In this document: one piece after another, positions 22,101 to 33,179 of the stretch
Layout: every line of letters begins with the position of its first letter
Position numbering within the stretch: the stretch's first letter is position 1
Source: Lepturacanthus savala
Lineage: Eukaryota; Chordata; Actinopteri; Scombriformes; Trichiuridae
DNA length: 64,000 bases
Direction: 5' to 3'
Assembly: GCA_030544235.1 (NCBI GenBank)
Contig: JARUPU010000029.1
Span: 1,488,001 to 1,552,000, forward strand
Program-made: the position numbers and the translations under genes
Notes under the pieces: generated by a model
Seen by the model: only the letters and a program-made list of their open reading frames with translations
Database searches by the model: none
Told to the model about the DNA's origin: nothing

Positions 22101-23024
22101 AGCAACCAGAGACGCGCTCAGACTTGTTGCTCCGTGCCAAATGGCACAGACAGACACCGAAACAACGTAGATTACACTGAAACGAGCACACTGGAATTGT
22201 TCCAGCACTCGGATAATGTAACTAACTACTAACTAACTAATGTGACTTTAGTACATCGTTTTCTTTATTTAACATGGGATTTTCGCCACCATTGATACTC
22301 ATAATTAATTGCGTTAAATTTAACGTGTTAAATTGCGGTGTAATTAATTAATCGAATTAACGTGTTAAAATGACAGCTCTAGTATGTATTTCTCTGCCAA
22401 TTGCTTACGTATCCTCCATGCGAGCAGTTTTTTAGATTTGGGGCCATTTTCATAATTTTGTTTAATAAATCTAATTCTTTTTTCTATTTGGTTTTCATAT
22501 ATGTTATTTAGAGTTTGTTTTGTGTCCTGTATTTCGTTTAAAACATCAGTGTCATTTTGCTTCATAAGTCTGCTCTCCAAGGATTTTAGTTTTGCAGTCG
22601 GGTCATTAATTTGTTTCTCTTTTTCCTTCTTCTTCCGGGCAGACCACATTATACGTTTGCCCCTAATAACAGCCTTGGCTGCATCCCAAAGTGTACTGGG
22701 GGACACGGTCCCATTGTTGTTATATGACATATATTACATAAGTTCTTCCTTAATAAATCTTTGACATTGAGGGTCGCTTAAGAGGTTGGTGTTTAGTCTC
22801 CATAGAGTCTCCTTAAGTCTGTTGTCTAAGTGTAATGTCAGGTATACCCCCGTGTGATCAGAAATGTCTCTTACCCCTATGTCACATTTCACCATTCTCG
22901 GCTTTGAACATAAAAAAATAGTCAATTCTTGAGTGCGTAGAGTGTGAATGGGAGAAAAAAGTAAAACATTTTTCAATCGGATTCCCTCCATACGTCCATT
23001 ATATCTATTTCGTTAAGCAGTTTT
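19194..23024 (-). pseudogene. L1 ORF2 remnant (right)
   Basis: Mirror of the left ORF2 with the same endonuclease deletion, hAT interruption, missing RT aspartate and frame breaks. The RT block lies at 21,028-20,471 and the C-terminal Cys/His segment at 19,851-19,381. Few substitutions separate it from the left copy, for example an L/R difference in the connector near 22,655 and W/G-type differences near 21,090. Confidence 0.85.
21597..22381. mobile_element. Non-autonomous hAT-type transposon inside L1 ORF2 (right)
   Basis: Mirror copy of 3,473-4,257. It has the same ends and the same 8-bp duplications (21,589-21,596 and 22,382-22,389), so it was carried along in the inverted duplication. 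Confidence 0.85.
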
Positions 23025-23495
23025 TTTGTACATAAAGCTTCAGGTTTTATGTTCTTTTTTCTGTTTGTGGAGTTCCGAAAGGGGTGCAGTATTCTGCATT
23101 TTGTATTCTTGATGCATTTCTAACAGTGAGCGGTAAAAAGTTTACCCAAAATGTTCAACCAACCACAGATGACCTGAACAAAAGAACAACTGTCTGTATA
23201 ACAAAATGAAACACAACATATGAACATAGCATACATGTTAAACATTTGTGACTTCCAACCATGAAGTGTAAGCTTAACTTCTAAGTTGAGAGGGGAGTCC
23301 CTTAACCCTGAAGGTTAATATCAGAGCAGCGCCCGTGAAAAGCTGGGCATCGGTTCCCAGACTTACTGTCTATTTAACTGGATCATGTTCCCAGTAGGAA
23401 AATCAGTTTTGAACACCTTAGTCCGATTTGGTATTAAATATTGTGATCTTACCGATCTCTGTAGATTTATTGTTCACTCACGGTACAGAAAGCTC

Positions 23496-24408
23496 TCACA
23501 AAGCCTCCTCCCTGCGTTGAAACCCCTTAAGTTTATCCTGGATATGCTTGAGGCGGGTGCCCTGGTGCCGACGTGTTTTAGCACCTGCTGTTTCCCAGGT
23601 CGGTTGCTTTGGTCTCGGTGACGGTGCGTTGTGCGCAGGGGTCTCAGCTTCCCAAGCGACCGGGATGAATCCCCTTTTCTTCAAGTCGTCTGTCGCCTCC
23701 TGCATGTTGTTGTAGACAGTTGGGCTGGTGTCGAAAAACACTCGCCCTTTTTTCGCAAGTTTCGCCGGGTGAAGCGTCTGGAAACAAATTTCTTTTTCCT
23801 TAAGTGCTTTTCTTATGGGGATGTACGCCTTTCTCTTTTTGAGTATTTCTGCCGTGTAGTCTTGCTTGAAGAATACTCTTCTTCCATCGTAGCGGACCTC
23901 TTTCTTTCCCCAGGCGGAGCGGAACACCAGCTCTTTAGTAGTATACTCCAGGAAATAGATAATCACGGACCGTGGGTTAGAGCCTGGCGGCAGTCTGGAT
24001 CCCAGTGACCGGTGGCAACGCTGGATACCGAGGGGGGTGTCGGGGAGTGTCGGTTTTAATAAACTCTTCCATGAATGTTTTTATGTTGTCCCCCTCCACC
24101 CCCTCGGGATTGCCGTGAATACGAATGTTGTTCCTGTGCGAACGTGCCTCCAGGTCCGTCAGCTAGGTTTGGATAGATTGGTAAAGCTCAAGTGTGTTGG
24201 AAAGTATCCCCTTGGCGTCGGTGCTCCACTCCTCCATGTCGGCTATTCTCTGCTTTGTCTCCTCAATTCTTTCTGTTATTTCCTTTAAGCCAGAGGCGAT
24301 ATCGCTTAATTTCTGGTTTACTTCTCCTCGAAAGTCCACCAGCTCTTTCTTCAGGTCCGAACGAACCGTCTGTATCTCCGCAATGATGTTAGCTTGGATA
24401 GCATCCAT
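23496..24408 (-). pseudogene. L1 ORF1 protein remnant (right)
   Basis: Mirror of the left ORF1. The TAG after the coiled coil and the +1 shift are shared, so they predate the duplication. The 5-bp insertion is absent here, and the C-terminal domain runs as one 156-codon frame (23,966 to 23,496). A single residue differs in the coiled coil (T here, A in the left arm). Confidence 0.8.
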
Positions 24409-24646
24409 AGCCTTGTGTTCCGCTAGCGTGTCCTCACTTTCAGTCGGTATTTTATTGTTTTTTTTTGGTTTACCTTGCGTTTTTCCTCTGGTTTATCTTT
24501 TGTCCCCCCTTTTCATAAAACTTAATCCACTTTTCAATTTGTTAATCTAGTATTTTTTGTGGGGGGGTTGAAGACTGTCTGGGAGCCTCCGTTTTATGCT
24601 GCTGCTCATTTCTGCACCATACCGGAGGTCCCACATAGGTGCACTT

Positions 24647-24829
24647 TTGACTCTAAATTGTGTTATTCCCTTCCACTTGGAGTGTTAATTTTACAAAATA
24701 CAGTGTAATTTAATAGCACATTAAAGTTTATTTTTAACACCAAAAATGTGTTATTCTCTTTCACTGTTAAGTGAGTGTTAATTTTCAACCTACAGTGTCA
24801 TGTGATCACACAATAGTGTATTTTTGCAC
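24647..24829. repeat. AACACT-rich element sequence (right arm)
   Basis: Mirror copy of 1,020-1,202, adjacent to the L1 5' end at 24,630. Confidence 0.5.
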
Positions 24830-25042
24830 TAAAATTGTGATATTACATTATTTTATTCAACAGAATATCATAACTGTTTCACATTACATGTAAAGTGAAT
24901 AGAAGTGTTGACTGATCAATTAACAGCATTCATACATCCATAACTTCCCAGCACCATAGGAATTGGCACAAAAAGATCAATACAAACATTTACAAAAATA
25001 CTTTAAGTACATATTAGGAGTCCCAACCTCTTTAATACACAT

Positions 25043-27300
25043 TTACAAAGAAAATAATGGCACTAAATATTGGCCTTTATCTCCACCATATGAACTCTGT
25101 AGATCGAAGGGCTTATAAATCACAAGACCATCTGCTTTAACAACATCTTTGTGATCACTTTCAAATACTTTGTAAGAATGAAAATGTTCACTGAAATGAT
25201 CAACGACAAGCCTTTTTCCAAAGAAGCAGATAATACTATCAACAACAATTATTTTTTCTATTCTGAGAAACACTGGCATTTCATGTTCAATCTGAGTGCA
25301 AATGATCAACCCTGGCCTATACTCTGTTCCACTGATTATCACCCAGTTAGTTGCATGGTTGTCCTGAGAGGCACGCTCCACATGCAAACCTTGAGCCAAC
25401 TCGTTGCAAAAGTTTTCATTGTCCACATTAATACTTTTCATAGGTCCATACACAGTGCATTTTGAAAGGGATGTCTCCCAAAGACATGCAATTGACATCT
25501 GATGTTTTTTGGTTTGGTTGATTTGGTGTTTTTAAGAGTATTTTTGAAAATCCTGTGTTTTGCCTCAAATGTATTAGTGGTCCAATTTTTCGGATACAAG
25601 ATGGATAATGTATCATAAAGTGATGTTTTGGAATCAGGTTTTTATCAGGATACAGTTCTTTGAACAACTCATGGTGTTCTATTATCAAATGTTTAAGTAG
25701 TACAGTCATGCCAAGTGAAACAGATGGAGAAAAAAATAATGTTGATTATCTGTAGTAAAATTAAAAGCAAAAGACAGTTTTGGTTTCCTTCTGGCACAAT
25801 GTCACCAAAAAGCAAAGGAGTATTTTGAACAAGACAAAGAGTCTGAATTGAATTGAGCCCAATATTATTGTCGCTACTGTCCAAGTTTATCCTTGTAGGC
25901 CGTTTTTTGCACTCCACATACCCATAGTCAAAGGCATAAATTCTGGACAGATCAGGTTTCGACAAAAAGTTTTCAGAGAGGTATTCAAACAGTAACTTCA
26001 GCTCATACTGAGCCACTCCTTCAAGAATGTCATGCATAATATCCAAAGAAAAATTGTTACAAACATGAAAGAAATGTAGGCCATTCAGAGTCGAATCCTT
26101 TTTTAAACCAAACACGGATAACTTTTGTGGATCTGACTGCAATTCACTGCAGTGCATTTCAAATACTTCTTTTCCACACAAGATTATTCTGGGGTCATCA
26201 AAACAAAAATGACGTCCACTGAACGATTCTGTGAATCCCAGAATTGTGTGCATCCCCAAGTTGTCCCAGTTACCTGACATACAGGGCCATAGATCTTTTC
26301 AACAGAAAAAGGCAAATGAAGGCCACAATTCTCAAGTGTTTTGATGTCATTAATCAGTGTCTCTAGAATAGGATCAAAGCCATATTTTTTCCAAGTCTTC
26401 AGTGTGAAACAATGCAATCAAATGAATATTCATCAGGGCAGAGCTAAACTTTGGTGGAAGATTTCTGAGGACAAAATACAGAGCACCTATTTTGTGAACA
26501 CCACGTTTTGACCCAAGTGGGTTCGCAGTCTCAAAATCATCATAGAACAACTGGATTTGTAAAGAATTCTGGTGTTTAGAGAACAGTGGATGGGTCCTAA
26601 AATAATTTCCGTCACAAAAATCACTGTATACGTCAAGTTTTGATGAACGTGTTTCCTCAAGTAGTTTGCAAATATCAGAATTTCGGAACATGAATTTGAT
26701 CGTTTCCAAAATTGGGATGTAAACAAATGTATCATTCACTGGGACCTAATCATAGGTATCTGTTTATTTCGTCTTGTATCATATCGAATTCCTAACATTT
26801 TTCTACTGGTTCCACAACACCCCATTTCTTGTTGAAATAATTTACTCTTTTGCTTTCAGTATTCAAGTACTCAAATGGGTTTTCAAAGGTTTCCAGATCT
26901 TTTACCAATGTTTCTCTCAAAGGATTATCTATAGGCACAGCAGACAGTACTTGCTGCTTAACCTGAGTGCATCCCACTACTAAGTTCTTCCACATCACCA
27001 ACAACTGATGAAATGACACTATTTGCAACACCATTTGCTTGTAGTTTAGCAATAATTGAAGGACAGATATTTTCTATGTTTTCTTTGTCTTTGACCTGAT
27101 TCTCTATCAAAGCATGGATATTCTGGGGTCTGCGTGATGTTTGTTCTAGCAACTTCTGAGATATCTTGCGGCATTTGGATATTAGTTTGACATGACTCTG
27201 GCCTTGCTGCATCTGCATTTTCACAAGAATTTTCCACATGTGAACTGATTAAATGTTTTTTGAAACCTGAATATGTTGAAAAGTGACACCTACAATGATC
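25043..27300 (-). pseudogene. CACTA-like (TNP2-type) transposase, decayed, right copy
   Basis: Reading leftward on the minus strand there is a C2H2-like finger (27,300-27,241, pattern C-x-C-H-F then H-x4-H), a linker (27,239-26,792) with PIDNPLRETLVKDLETFENP, a block with FVYIPILETIKF and DFCDGNYFRTHPLFS (26,739-26,374), then the core with LDIMHDILEGVAQYELKLL (26,280-25,693). The C-terminal parts at 25,709-25,428 and 25,498-25,043 are shared with the left arm. The D-x-MHDxLEG motif is the hallmark I associate with the TNP2 superfamily. At least five frame changes and lost residues show it is not functional. A SAMD3-like fragment lies immediately upstream on the same strand. Whether short gaps between frames were introns cannot be settled from one copy. 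Confidence 0.6.
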
Positions 27301-27316
27301 TTGAGTACAAGAGTTA

Positions 27317-27338
27317 GTGTGTGTGTGTGTGTGTGTGT
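27317..27338. repeat. (GT)11 microsatellite
   Basis: A 22-bp GT run between the CACTA-like transposase remnant and the SAMD3-like fragment. Confidence 0.95.
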
Positions 27339-27444
27339 AATAGAGGACAAGAGAGAGAAGACTTTCATTTAAGTGTATTTCAAATTGAGTTAATACATAT
27401 AAAATACTTGCTGTTTAGATAATAGAAGACATGCATACCTTGTG

Positions 27445-28272
27445 AAAGTGCAACATTTTTTCCACTGCATCACTGGGACTTATCTTAGTCCTCTTCCATC
27501 CAGCTGTGGGTGGCAGGAGATGGAGAAGGAGCAGCAGAGAAGCCATGTCACTGTCCCACCCTATCAGTAGGAAAATAAGATGGAGAAAAAAGCCCTTTAG
27601 TATCATGCAGGAATACCCCATTAACCAGCACTTGCAGTAAAGAATAAAAATCAAACATGTTCATTAGCTTACTGTCATCATCGTTGTCTGTCTGTTTCTC
27701 AGCAGCTTTTAGAAGTCGGCACAGGTCAATTGACTGAGTAAGGTGTTTAGCCTCACTGATAATCTTGGACCTGAAAGTTGTGTCCCACTTCTCAAGCATC
27801 TTGGAGGCTGTTTCAGTTCCAAACAGTAGAACGAAGTCTTGATTCAGCTGTTGATCATAGAATCATAAATGCACAAACATTTGAAAATAATCAGCATATT
27901 GTACTTAAATTCAAGAAACAAAATAGTAAACTCTAAATAAATAACTCACCAGCCCTTTGACATCAAACATCAAAGTACCATGGAAATGTTTTAGAAACAT
28001 CTGCCGTTCTCTGTGGGTCATGCACTAGGTTTTGGCTGAAAGGTCATGTTCATTTTCTGAAACACATTTGCTTTATCATGGGGGTGATTCAGAAATGATG
28101 GCTTCCCTGCATGCATCTTCATCAAGCTGCTCAGGTAAAGTGGCCAATCTTCGGCGCTTTGGTCCTTGTGCTTCAACCAATGCAGCTGTCTTGGCTGGTC
28201 TTTTTGCTGTATACCTGGACATGGTCTTAAGGCGCCATGCTAAATATCCAGTGCCTTTCTCCCCATAGAAGT
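27445..28272 (-). pseudogene. SAMD3-like gene fragment, decayed
   Basis: Minus strand, exon-like blocks in order. The first (28,272-27,952) has GEKGTGYLAWRLKTMSRY, then RRRLATLPEQLDEDACREAI, two stops and a frame change, then MTHRERQMFLKHFHGTLMFD and a GTGAG donor. The second (about 27,851-27,675) has LFGTETASKMLEKWDTTF and ends in DDD. The third (about 27,560-27,445) has WDSDMASLLLLLHLLPPT and ends at a GTATGC donor. The order and motifs resemble the multi-copy fish 'sterile alpha motif domain-containing protein 3-like' genes; the SAM domain itself is not seen. The stops show a pseudogene. It lies just upstream of the CACTA-like transposase on the same strand. Confidence 0.5.
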
Positions 28273-28292
28273 GCTCCTGTCGTAAAACATCA

Positions 28293-28481
28293 TTAACCCT
28301 CCTGTTGCCACTGTGTTAAAAACCAAAAAGAAATCCCCTAAATGCTATTTTTTTTAACTTTAAATTTCATGACTTTTCCTAGATTGGCCCCAACAGTATA
28401 AAAAAAGAAATGTTTATTCACATTTCCATGTAAGCTGTACAAAAAAATTTACAAAGGTGGTCTTCGGGTCAAAATGACCCG
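28293..28481. mobile_element. Possible piggyBac-like element end
   Basis: TTAA (28,293-28,296) followed by CCCTCCTGTTGCC, and downstream a 17-bp palindrome CGGGTCAAAATGACCCG (28,465-28,481). TTAA-CCC starts with GGGTCA-type palindromes are common in fish piggyBac-like elements. The opposite end was not found. Confidence 0.35.
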
Positions 28482-28699
28482 TGAGGCAAATAGAGTTGAA
28501 ATCAAGGTCACAGAGTTATTTACACACCACAGAATGTTACAATGTTTTAGGTGTGTCTCAGATCAATCAGTAGCAGAAGTAAACAAGACAAATCAGGTGG
28601 TCTTATCATGGATTGCTGTGCCTTTGATCAGTCTCAGATCAATTAATAGTAAACATGAATAAGACAGTAGAAGACATAACCAAGACAAGATAGGTGGCA

Positions 28700-30176
28700 T
28701 TCTCGCAGACGGCAGAGCTCTTTTTTGTGTATTTCAAGGAGGGAATCGTGGCCATGCCGGGGTGGATCTCCTTTGGTCTCCTCTCCATCCCTGGAGCCAA
28801 GGCCAGCGCCGTAGAGGTCGAGGTACGAAATTTATCTCTGCCTCGCACTCCCGAGGCAGTCGTTGTTTTGGCCTCCGGTAATAACCTGGACCGTAGAGTT
28901 TCTCTTTCAGATTCAGCTACGGACTTCTAGAGGCTGGTGACCACCGCCCGGGCTGCCTGCAGCAATGTAAGTTACTTTGATGTATTATGACTAGATAATT
29001 CCATGATTGATTTCAGAACATGTTTGAAGTTGAGTACATGTTACCCAACCAATAAAGGTGGAGACACAGATGACGATTCCTGGACACGGTGAGAGATTTC
29101 TACAAACATTTTGAAATCTTGTCCTGTTTACTGAACAAATCTTCTTCTCCAAGTGTGTGTCCTGGACTCGGTCCAAGAAGATATTATATTTAACATAATA
29201 ACCACTGTATTGTGAAGTTTACCTCACTGCTGCTATGTGTTAATGCACGTCAGAATGTTTATCACTTTCTTTATTTCTTTATTTTTGGTAATGTTGTTGT
29301 TTTTAACCTTTTGTCTCATTTTATTGTCTCTGTTGACAGACTCAACAACACGTAACTTTCTACCCTTTATTTACATCATATTCAATTCGTCTGGTGTATC
29401 TTATCTCATTCATTTGTCTAATATAAAAAAACCCGGACGCCTCCTCCCCCCGCCTGCAGCCACACCGGTCTCACCAGGAGTGTCTGTGGAGGTCGAGACC
29501 CCTGTACCTCGTCCTTCCAGTCCTCTTGGAGGGACTAGTGTGGCTCAGGCCAAGAAGGTGTGTTACCTACCATTATTGGTTGTGTGAACATTTTACAGAA
29601 TAACTGCTGTATTGTGGATTTTAACTTTCTGTTTGTCTGGTGTCTCTTATGCACTATTTTATTGTAAACTCTGTCATTGTTTCCACAGACTCCGCCAAGG
29701 GCCTGCTTGACTCCGCTCACACCTCCAACCTCACAGGTTTCACGGGAAGTGTCTGTGAAGGCCAAGGCTCCAGTCTCTGGTTCTTCCTTCCCTCCTCGGT
29801 GGACCCAGGTGGGTCCCACCAAGAAGGTAACATAGGCTGATACTGTTTCTTTGAAAGTTTACTGAAATAACTAATGTATTTTCTACCATAACCTACTGCT
29901 GCTCATGGCTATCTGCTTTTTATCTGCACATAATGTTGTGATTTAATTGCATCGTTTTTGGTCATTATCTTTTTATTATTTTTAACCCTTTGTTTTTGTT
30001 TCCTATTTATATTTACAATGCCAACAGTTTTTCTTTTGTGTTTTGTCTCCTATGCACTTCTTAATCCAAACTCTGCCTTTTTTCTTTACAGACACAGAAT
30101 ACTGAGGAAGTAGAAGACCGTGCCCTCCATCCCTCTGAACCCGGTGTGGCCTGAGGTCCTGGAGCTGATGGCAGAG
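28700..30176 (+). other. Repeated exon-intron modules (Pro-rich exons) upstream of Helitron protein
   Basis: Three exon-like blocks have consensus junctions: 29,460-29,557 (CTGCAG acceptor, AAG|GTGTGT donor), 29,689-29,826 (CCACAG acceptor, AAG|GTAACA donor) and 30,092-30,176 (TTTACAG acceptor, GAG|GTACGT donor). An earlier related block near 28,790-28,834 ends GTCGAG|GTACGA. They encode Pro/Ser/Val-rich peptides with a recurring SVEVE/SVKAK core and Lys-Lys ends. The intervening sequences also match each other (TAACTGCTGTATTGTG-like starts, TCTCTTATGCAC and AACTCTG near acceptors). The function is not recognised; the last block leads toward the C76-type exon at 30,363, with one frame inconsistency. 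Confidence 0.5.
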
Positions 30177-30362
30177 GTACGTTTACATATTCCTAATTTT
30201 ATAGATATTGATAACATTTTTTAAAAATGGTCTCTTTTTGTTTTCATATTTCATATTTTTTTATGGTGATAACATGGATAGAGAATTGTACTGCTTTACA
30301 ATGTCTGCAACAGTGTTTATTTCCATGGTAGAGATGTAACACAATGCATTTCTTCATTTCAG

Positions 30363-31409
30363 CATTCTGATGTCTTGCGGGTGAACAGTGCACCAGCATG
30401 GCTCTTACTTTTCTTGCATATCACAACGAGGGGTTGCAATTCAATAGGGTTTCTCTGGATAGAGTGCTTTCTCAGGGAGACGCACTATGTAGGTGTGAAA
30501 TGGCAGCTTATTGCAGATGGTACTTTTACACATAATTACTTGACCCTTGAGCAGATGCCAAAATGTGTCTTTACTGATGATCATTCCTATCATGTTACCA
30601 TGAACTCAATGGATCTCATGGTTGGACCACTCAAGGTTGCAGAAAACAGTCTGCAAAGTCAAGTATCGCTGCCCTTTGCCTCTCAACTTCAGTGCTTGGC
30701 TCTTGATGTCCGCCATGCAGTTCTTCTGGTCGCACCTGAATGCTTAGCAGTTTTTCGTGACGACACAGGCCGCTATGGTTTCTTTGATTCTCACTCGAGG
30801 TCAGCCACTGGTTTTCCATACCATAGCGGCACTGCAATAATGCTGACCTTCCTTGACTTCAGTGATCTGGTCGACCACGTGCATAAGCTTTTGCAGGATC
30901 GTGGATCTTATGCCAGCTATGAGCTTATGCCTGTTTCCTTCTCCAGGGACTACAGTGATGTGACTACGGATAATGTTGCAGTCTTGTCAGAAGCTGAAAC
31001 CGAACCAAGTGCGTTTCTTCTAGATGGTGACACCCTTGAACTGGGAGACGATTTGATTATCATTCCAGATGCTGCACTGGACCAAAGCTGCGGTCAGGAG
31101 GTCTTCCAACGTACAGTTTTTCTTGAAGGAAACACCTCAGAATGTGAAGCTGACACGGTTCTCACTCCAGATGCTGTGCCAGAACCAGCGTCCAACCAAC
31201 TACATCAGCGTTGGTGTAGTTGTGTGAGAAAACGAAGCAGTACGTTTCAAGAGTTGGCTCGAGCAGATGCAGGAAAACTGCACGTCGAGCAAGTGCGATC
31301 AGCAAACGTCTGCCTTCTGGTGAAAAGAGAACCACTGGCAGACGTCAGTCTGAAAAACTGCAATATGCCAGTAGATCAGAATTTCAGGAGAAGAAGTTAC
31401 AGGCAATGA
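30363..31409 (+). pseudogene. Helitron-encoded C76-type cysteine protease domain
   Basis: An exon with a TTTCAG acceptor at 30,362 is open to 31,409 (about 348 codons). It contains a G-C-N-S-I segment near the start at the catalytic-Cys position, then FRDDTGRYGFFDSHSRSATG around residue 135, giving the D-x-H pair, and GTAIMLTF. This is the layout of the herpesvirus-tegument-like (peptidase family C76) domain found at the N-terminal side of many fish Helitron proteins. The tail after about residue 190 is acidic and low in complexity. Reading should continue into the basic repeats at 31,220-31,735, but a +1 frame change near 31,210 breaks it. Neighbouring helicase remnants support the Helitron origin. 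Confidence 0.6.
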
Positions 31410-31735
31410 GGGCAAGCTATATTCAGCATCGGCACAAAAAGAGGACTTACTTAATGAAGCGGTAGAACACTGACCCTGTATTCCAAGCGCGTCATAAATC
31501 TTCAATGAAGTCTTGCGTTCGGAAGCAGTACAGCACCAATCTTGCTTTCAGGGAGCGGCAGAAATCACACATTCAAATGCGGTACAAGACTGACCTTGCT
31601 TCCCGGCAACGGCAGAAATCTGCAATGAAATCTTACATCCGCAACCAGTACAGAAACAACCCTGCTTTCCAGCAGCATCAGAAGTCTTACATCCAGACAC
31701 GGTAAAGCACAGACCTTGCTTTCCGGCAGCGCGTT
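31220..31735 (+). pseudogene. Helitron basic repeat linker (~20-aa repeats)
   Basis: Two consecutive frames separated by stops carry repeats of the form YKTDLAFRxRQKSxIxxR (for example near 31,575, 31,635 and 31,690). Similar Tyr/Lys/Phe-spaced repeats lie between the protease and Rep domains in fish Helitron proteins. In-frame stops appear near 31,463 and 31,703, so it is decayed. Confidence 0.5.
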
Positions 31736-31740
31736 GGACG

Positions 31741-32560
31741 AAGTTAAATCTTGATCATTGACGAGATCTCTATGATTTCCAAGGACCTCTTTGCCTGTGC
31801 ACTGGCAGTTGCAACAAATCAAAGGCAACAAGAGGCCCTTTGGAGGCATGTCAGTCTTGACGGTTGGGGACTTTTACTAGCTGCCGCCCCTTGGCAGGGC
31901 CAAGCCGCTCTGTGTGCGTGAGGATGATTTCCTTGACCTCTGGAGTTCTTTCCAGATGGTCACCTTGACGGAAATCATGTGGCAAAAGGACGACCGGTCT
32001 TTTGCTGAGCTGTTGAACAGACTGTGCACAAAGCAGAAGAACGAACCACTTTCCGTCGACGACAAAGCTCCGCTCGAGCAGTGTGTCGTCGACGCCCAAC
32101 ATTGTCCGGTGGATGCCCTTCACATCTTTGCGACAAACAAGGAGGTGGACGCCCACGATGCAACCACAGTTGCAGCCCTTGGGTTGACTGTCGTCAACAT
32201 TCCTGCGGAGGATTATCGGAAAAGGATCCCCTGGGGCTTCAAGGGCAACAGGAGGGATCTGCCAGACAACATCAAAGTCGGCGCGCGTGTCATGGTGACG
32301 AGGAACGTCGACATCGAGGATGGCCTCGTCAGCGGCGCTTTCGGCACAATCACCTGTGCATGTATGTGGACCTACCCGAAACTGTGAAGCTGATCGGACT
32401 GGAATTGAACAATCCAGAGGCTGATCAAAAGTTTCGGAAAAAGGTTCTCGGGCCGCCGGACATGCTGGTTTACATCGCACGAGTCAAGGAACCCATGAGC
32501 AAGAGGGTAGCGGTTCGGCGACAGGTCCCAATCAAGTTGGCGTTTGGCAGTACTGGTCTT
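31741..32560 (+). pseudogene. Helitron PIF1-like helicase, C-terminal remnant
   Basis: Starts abruptly at a Walker B-like segment (ILIIDEISMISKDLF at 31,748), passes frame breaks around 31,790-31,880, then an open segment (31,914-32,387) with VTLTEIMWQKDDRSFAELLN, ALHIFATNKEVDAH, and PDNIKVGARVMVTRNVD. A further shift near 32,360 leads to KLIGLELNNPEA and VRRQVPIKLAFGSTG, where homology stops at 32,560, possibly at a splice donor. Walker A, the DUF6570-like region and the HUH Rep nuclease are absent: the basic repeats are joined directly to the helicase near 31,735. Confidence 0.7.
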
Positions 32561-32861
32561 TTTCCTTTTGCAACTCCTCTTGTGGTGCAGATAGAAACAG
32601 AGCACGGGTACGCTCTCTGTATCCCTCTCTCCACCACCCCACCAATTTGTTTGTCCTGTGCCACATGTCTGTCTGCATTTGCCAAATACTGCAGCTACAT
32701 ATTGATGCATTTTATATAGTTTTGGTTGTCCCCTTGAGACTTTGAAAGTCGTCACTGTGCGTAAATGTCTAACTAATACAAGGTTTTGTTTTCCTTTCTC
32801 TAGAATGTAAACAGGTCAGCTAAATTCCTAAGTTAGGTAGGTATTCTTGTCATTACGACAG

Positions 32862-32996
32862 GAACCTGGTAAAATCATTGAACAGTTGGAAGGAAGTTCA
32901 GATCTTGGTCAAGTCAACAGCTGCAACATCTCCATTGTCCACCTGGAAGATACACACACAAACTTATACTGTCATGTTATGCAGAACAAAGAATAA
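32862..32996 (+). other. Exon-like 44-codon frame, unrecognised
   Basis: After an ACGACAG acceptor-like site at 32,861 a frame runs GKIIEQLEGSSDLGQVNSCN to QNKE and a TAA at 32,994-32,996 that overlaps an AATAAA. It looks like a short terminal exon, of Helitron or captured host origin. I cannot name the family. Confidence 0.3.
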
Positions 32997-33179
32997 AAGA
33001 ATGGAAATAAGTAAATATGGGATAACTTATATGCATCATTCTAACAATGACCATGTTGACTTACTGTGGAGAAACATGGAGTAGGAGTAGAGAACAAGCA
33101 AGACTTATTAGTCATTTTATAATCTGCTTGGTTGTTGTGTTTTTCCAGTTAATGCATCTACACTGTAATATCACTAAAG

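Larger units (their letters stand above)
18919..24630 (-). mobile_element. L1-type LINE, right copy, with nested hAT insertion
   Basis: Mirror of 1,219-6,935, with the same target duplications at 24,631-24,646 and 18,903-18,918. Because it has the same insertion site, hAT passenger and deletions as the left copy, it derives from segmental duplication and not from a second insertion. It is 5 bp shorter inside ORF1. Confidence 0.85.
15400..25848 (-). repeat. Right arm of large inverted repeat
   Basis: Reverse-complement partner of 1-10,541. It ends at 25,848 only because its partner runs off the window, so the true boundary may lie further right. Differences from the left arm include 11 rather than 45 dinucleotide repeats at 17,455-17,476, lack of the 5-bp insertion in the L1 ORF1, two in-frame stops in the P2X7-domain exons, and retention of about 60 bp of exon 2 that the left arm has lost. 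Confidence 0.95.

Noticed and set aside
1..25848. The inverted repeat as one large DNA transposon with 10-kb inverted termini
   Set aside because: The arms contain independently inserted L1 and hAT elements with their own target duplications, and the outer ends are not visible. Segmental inverted duplication is the simpler explanation.
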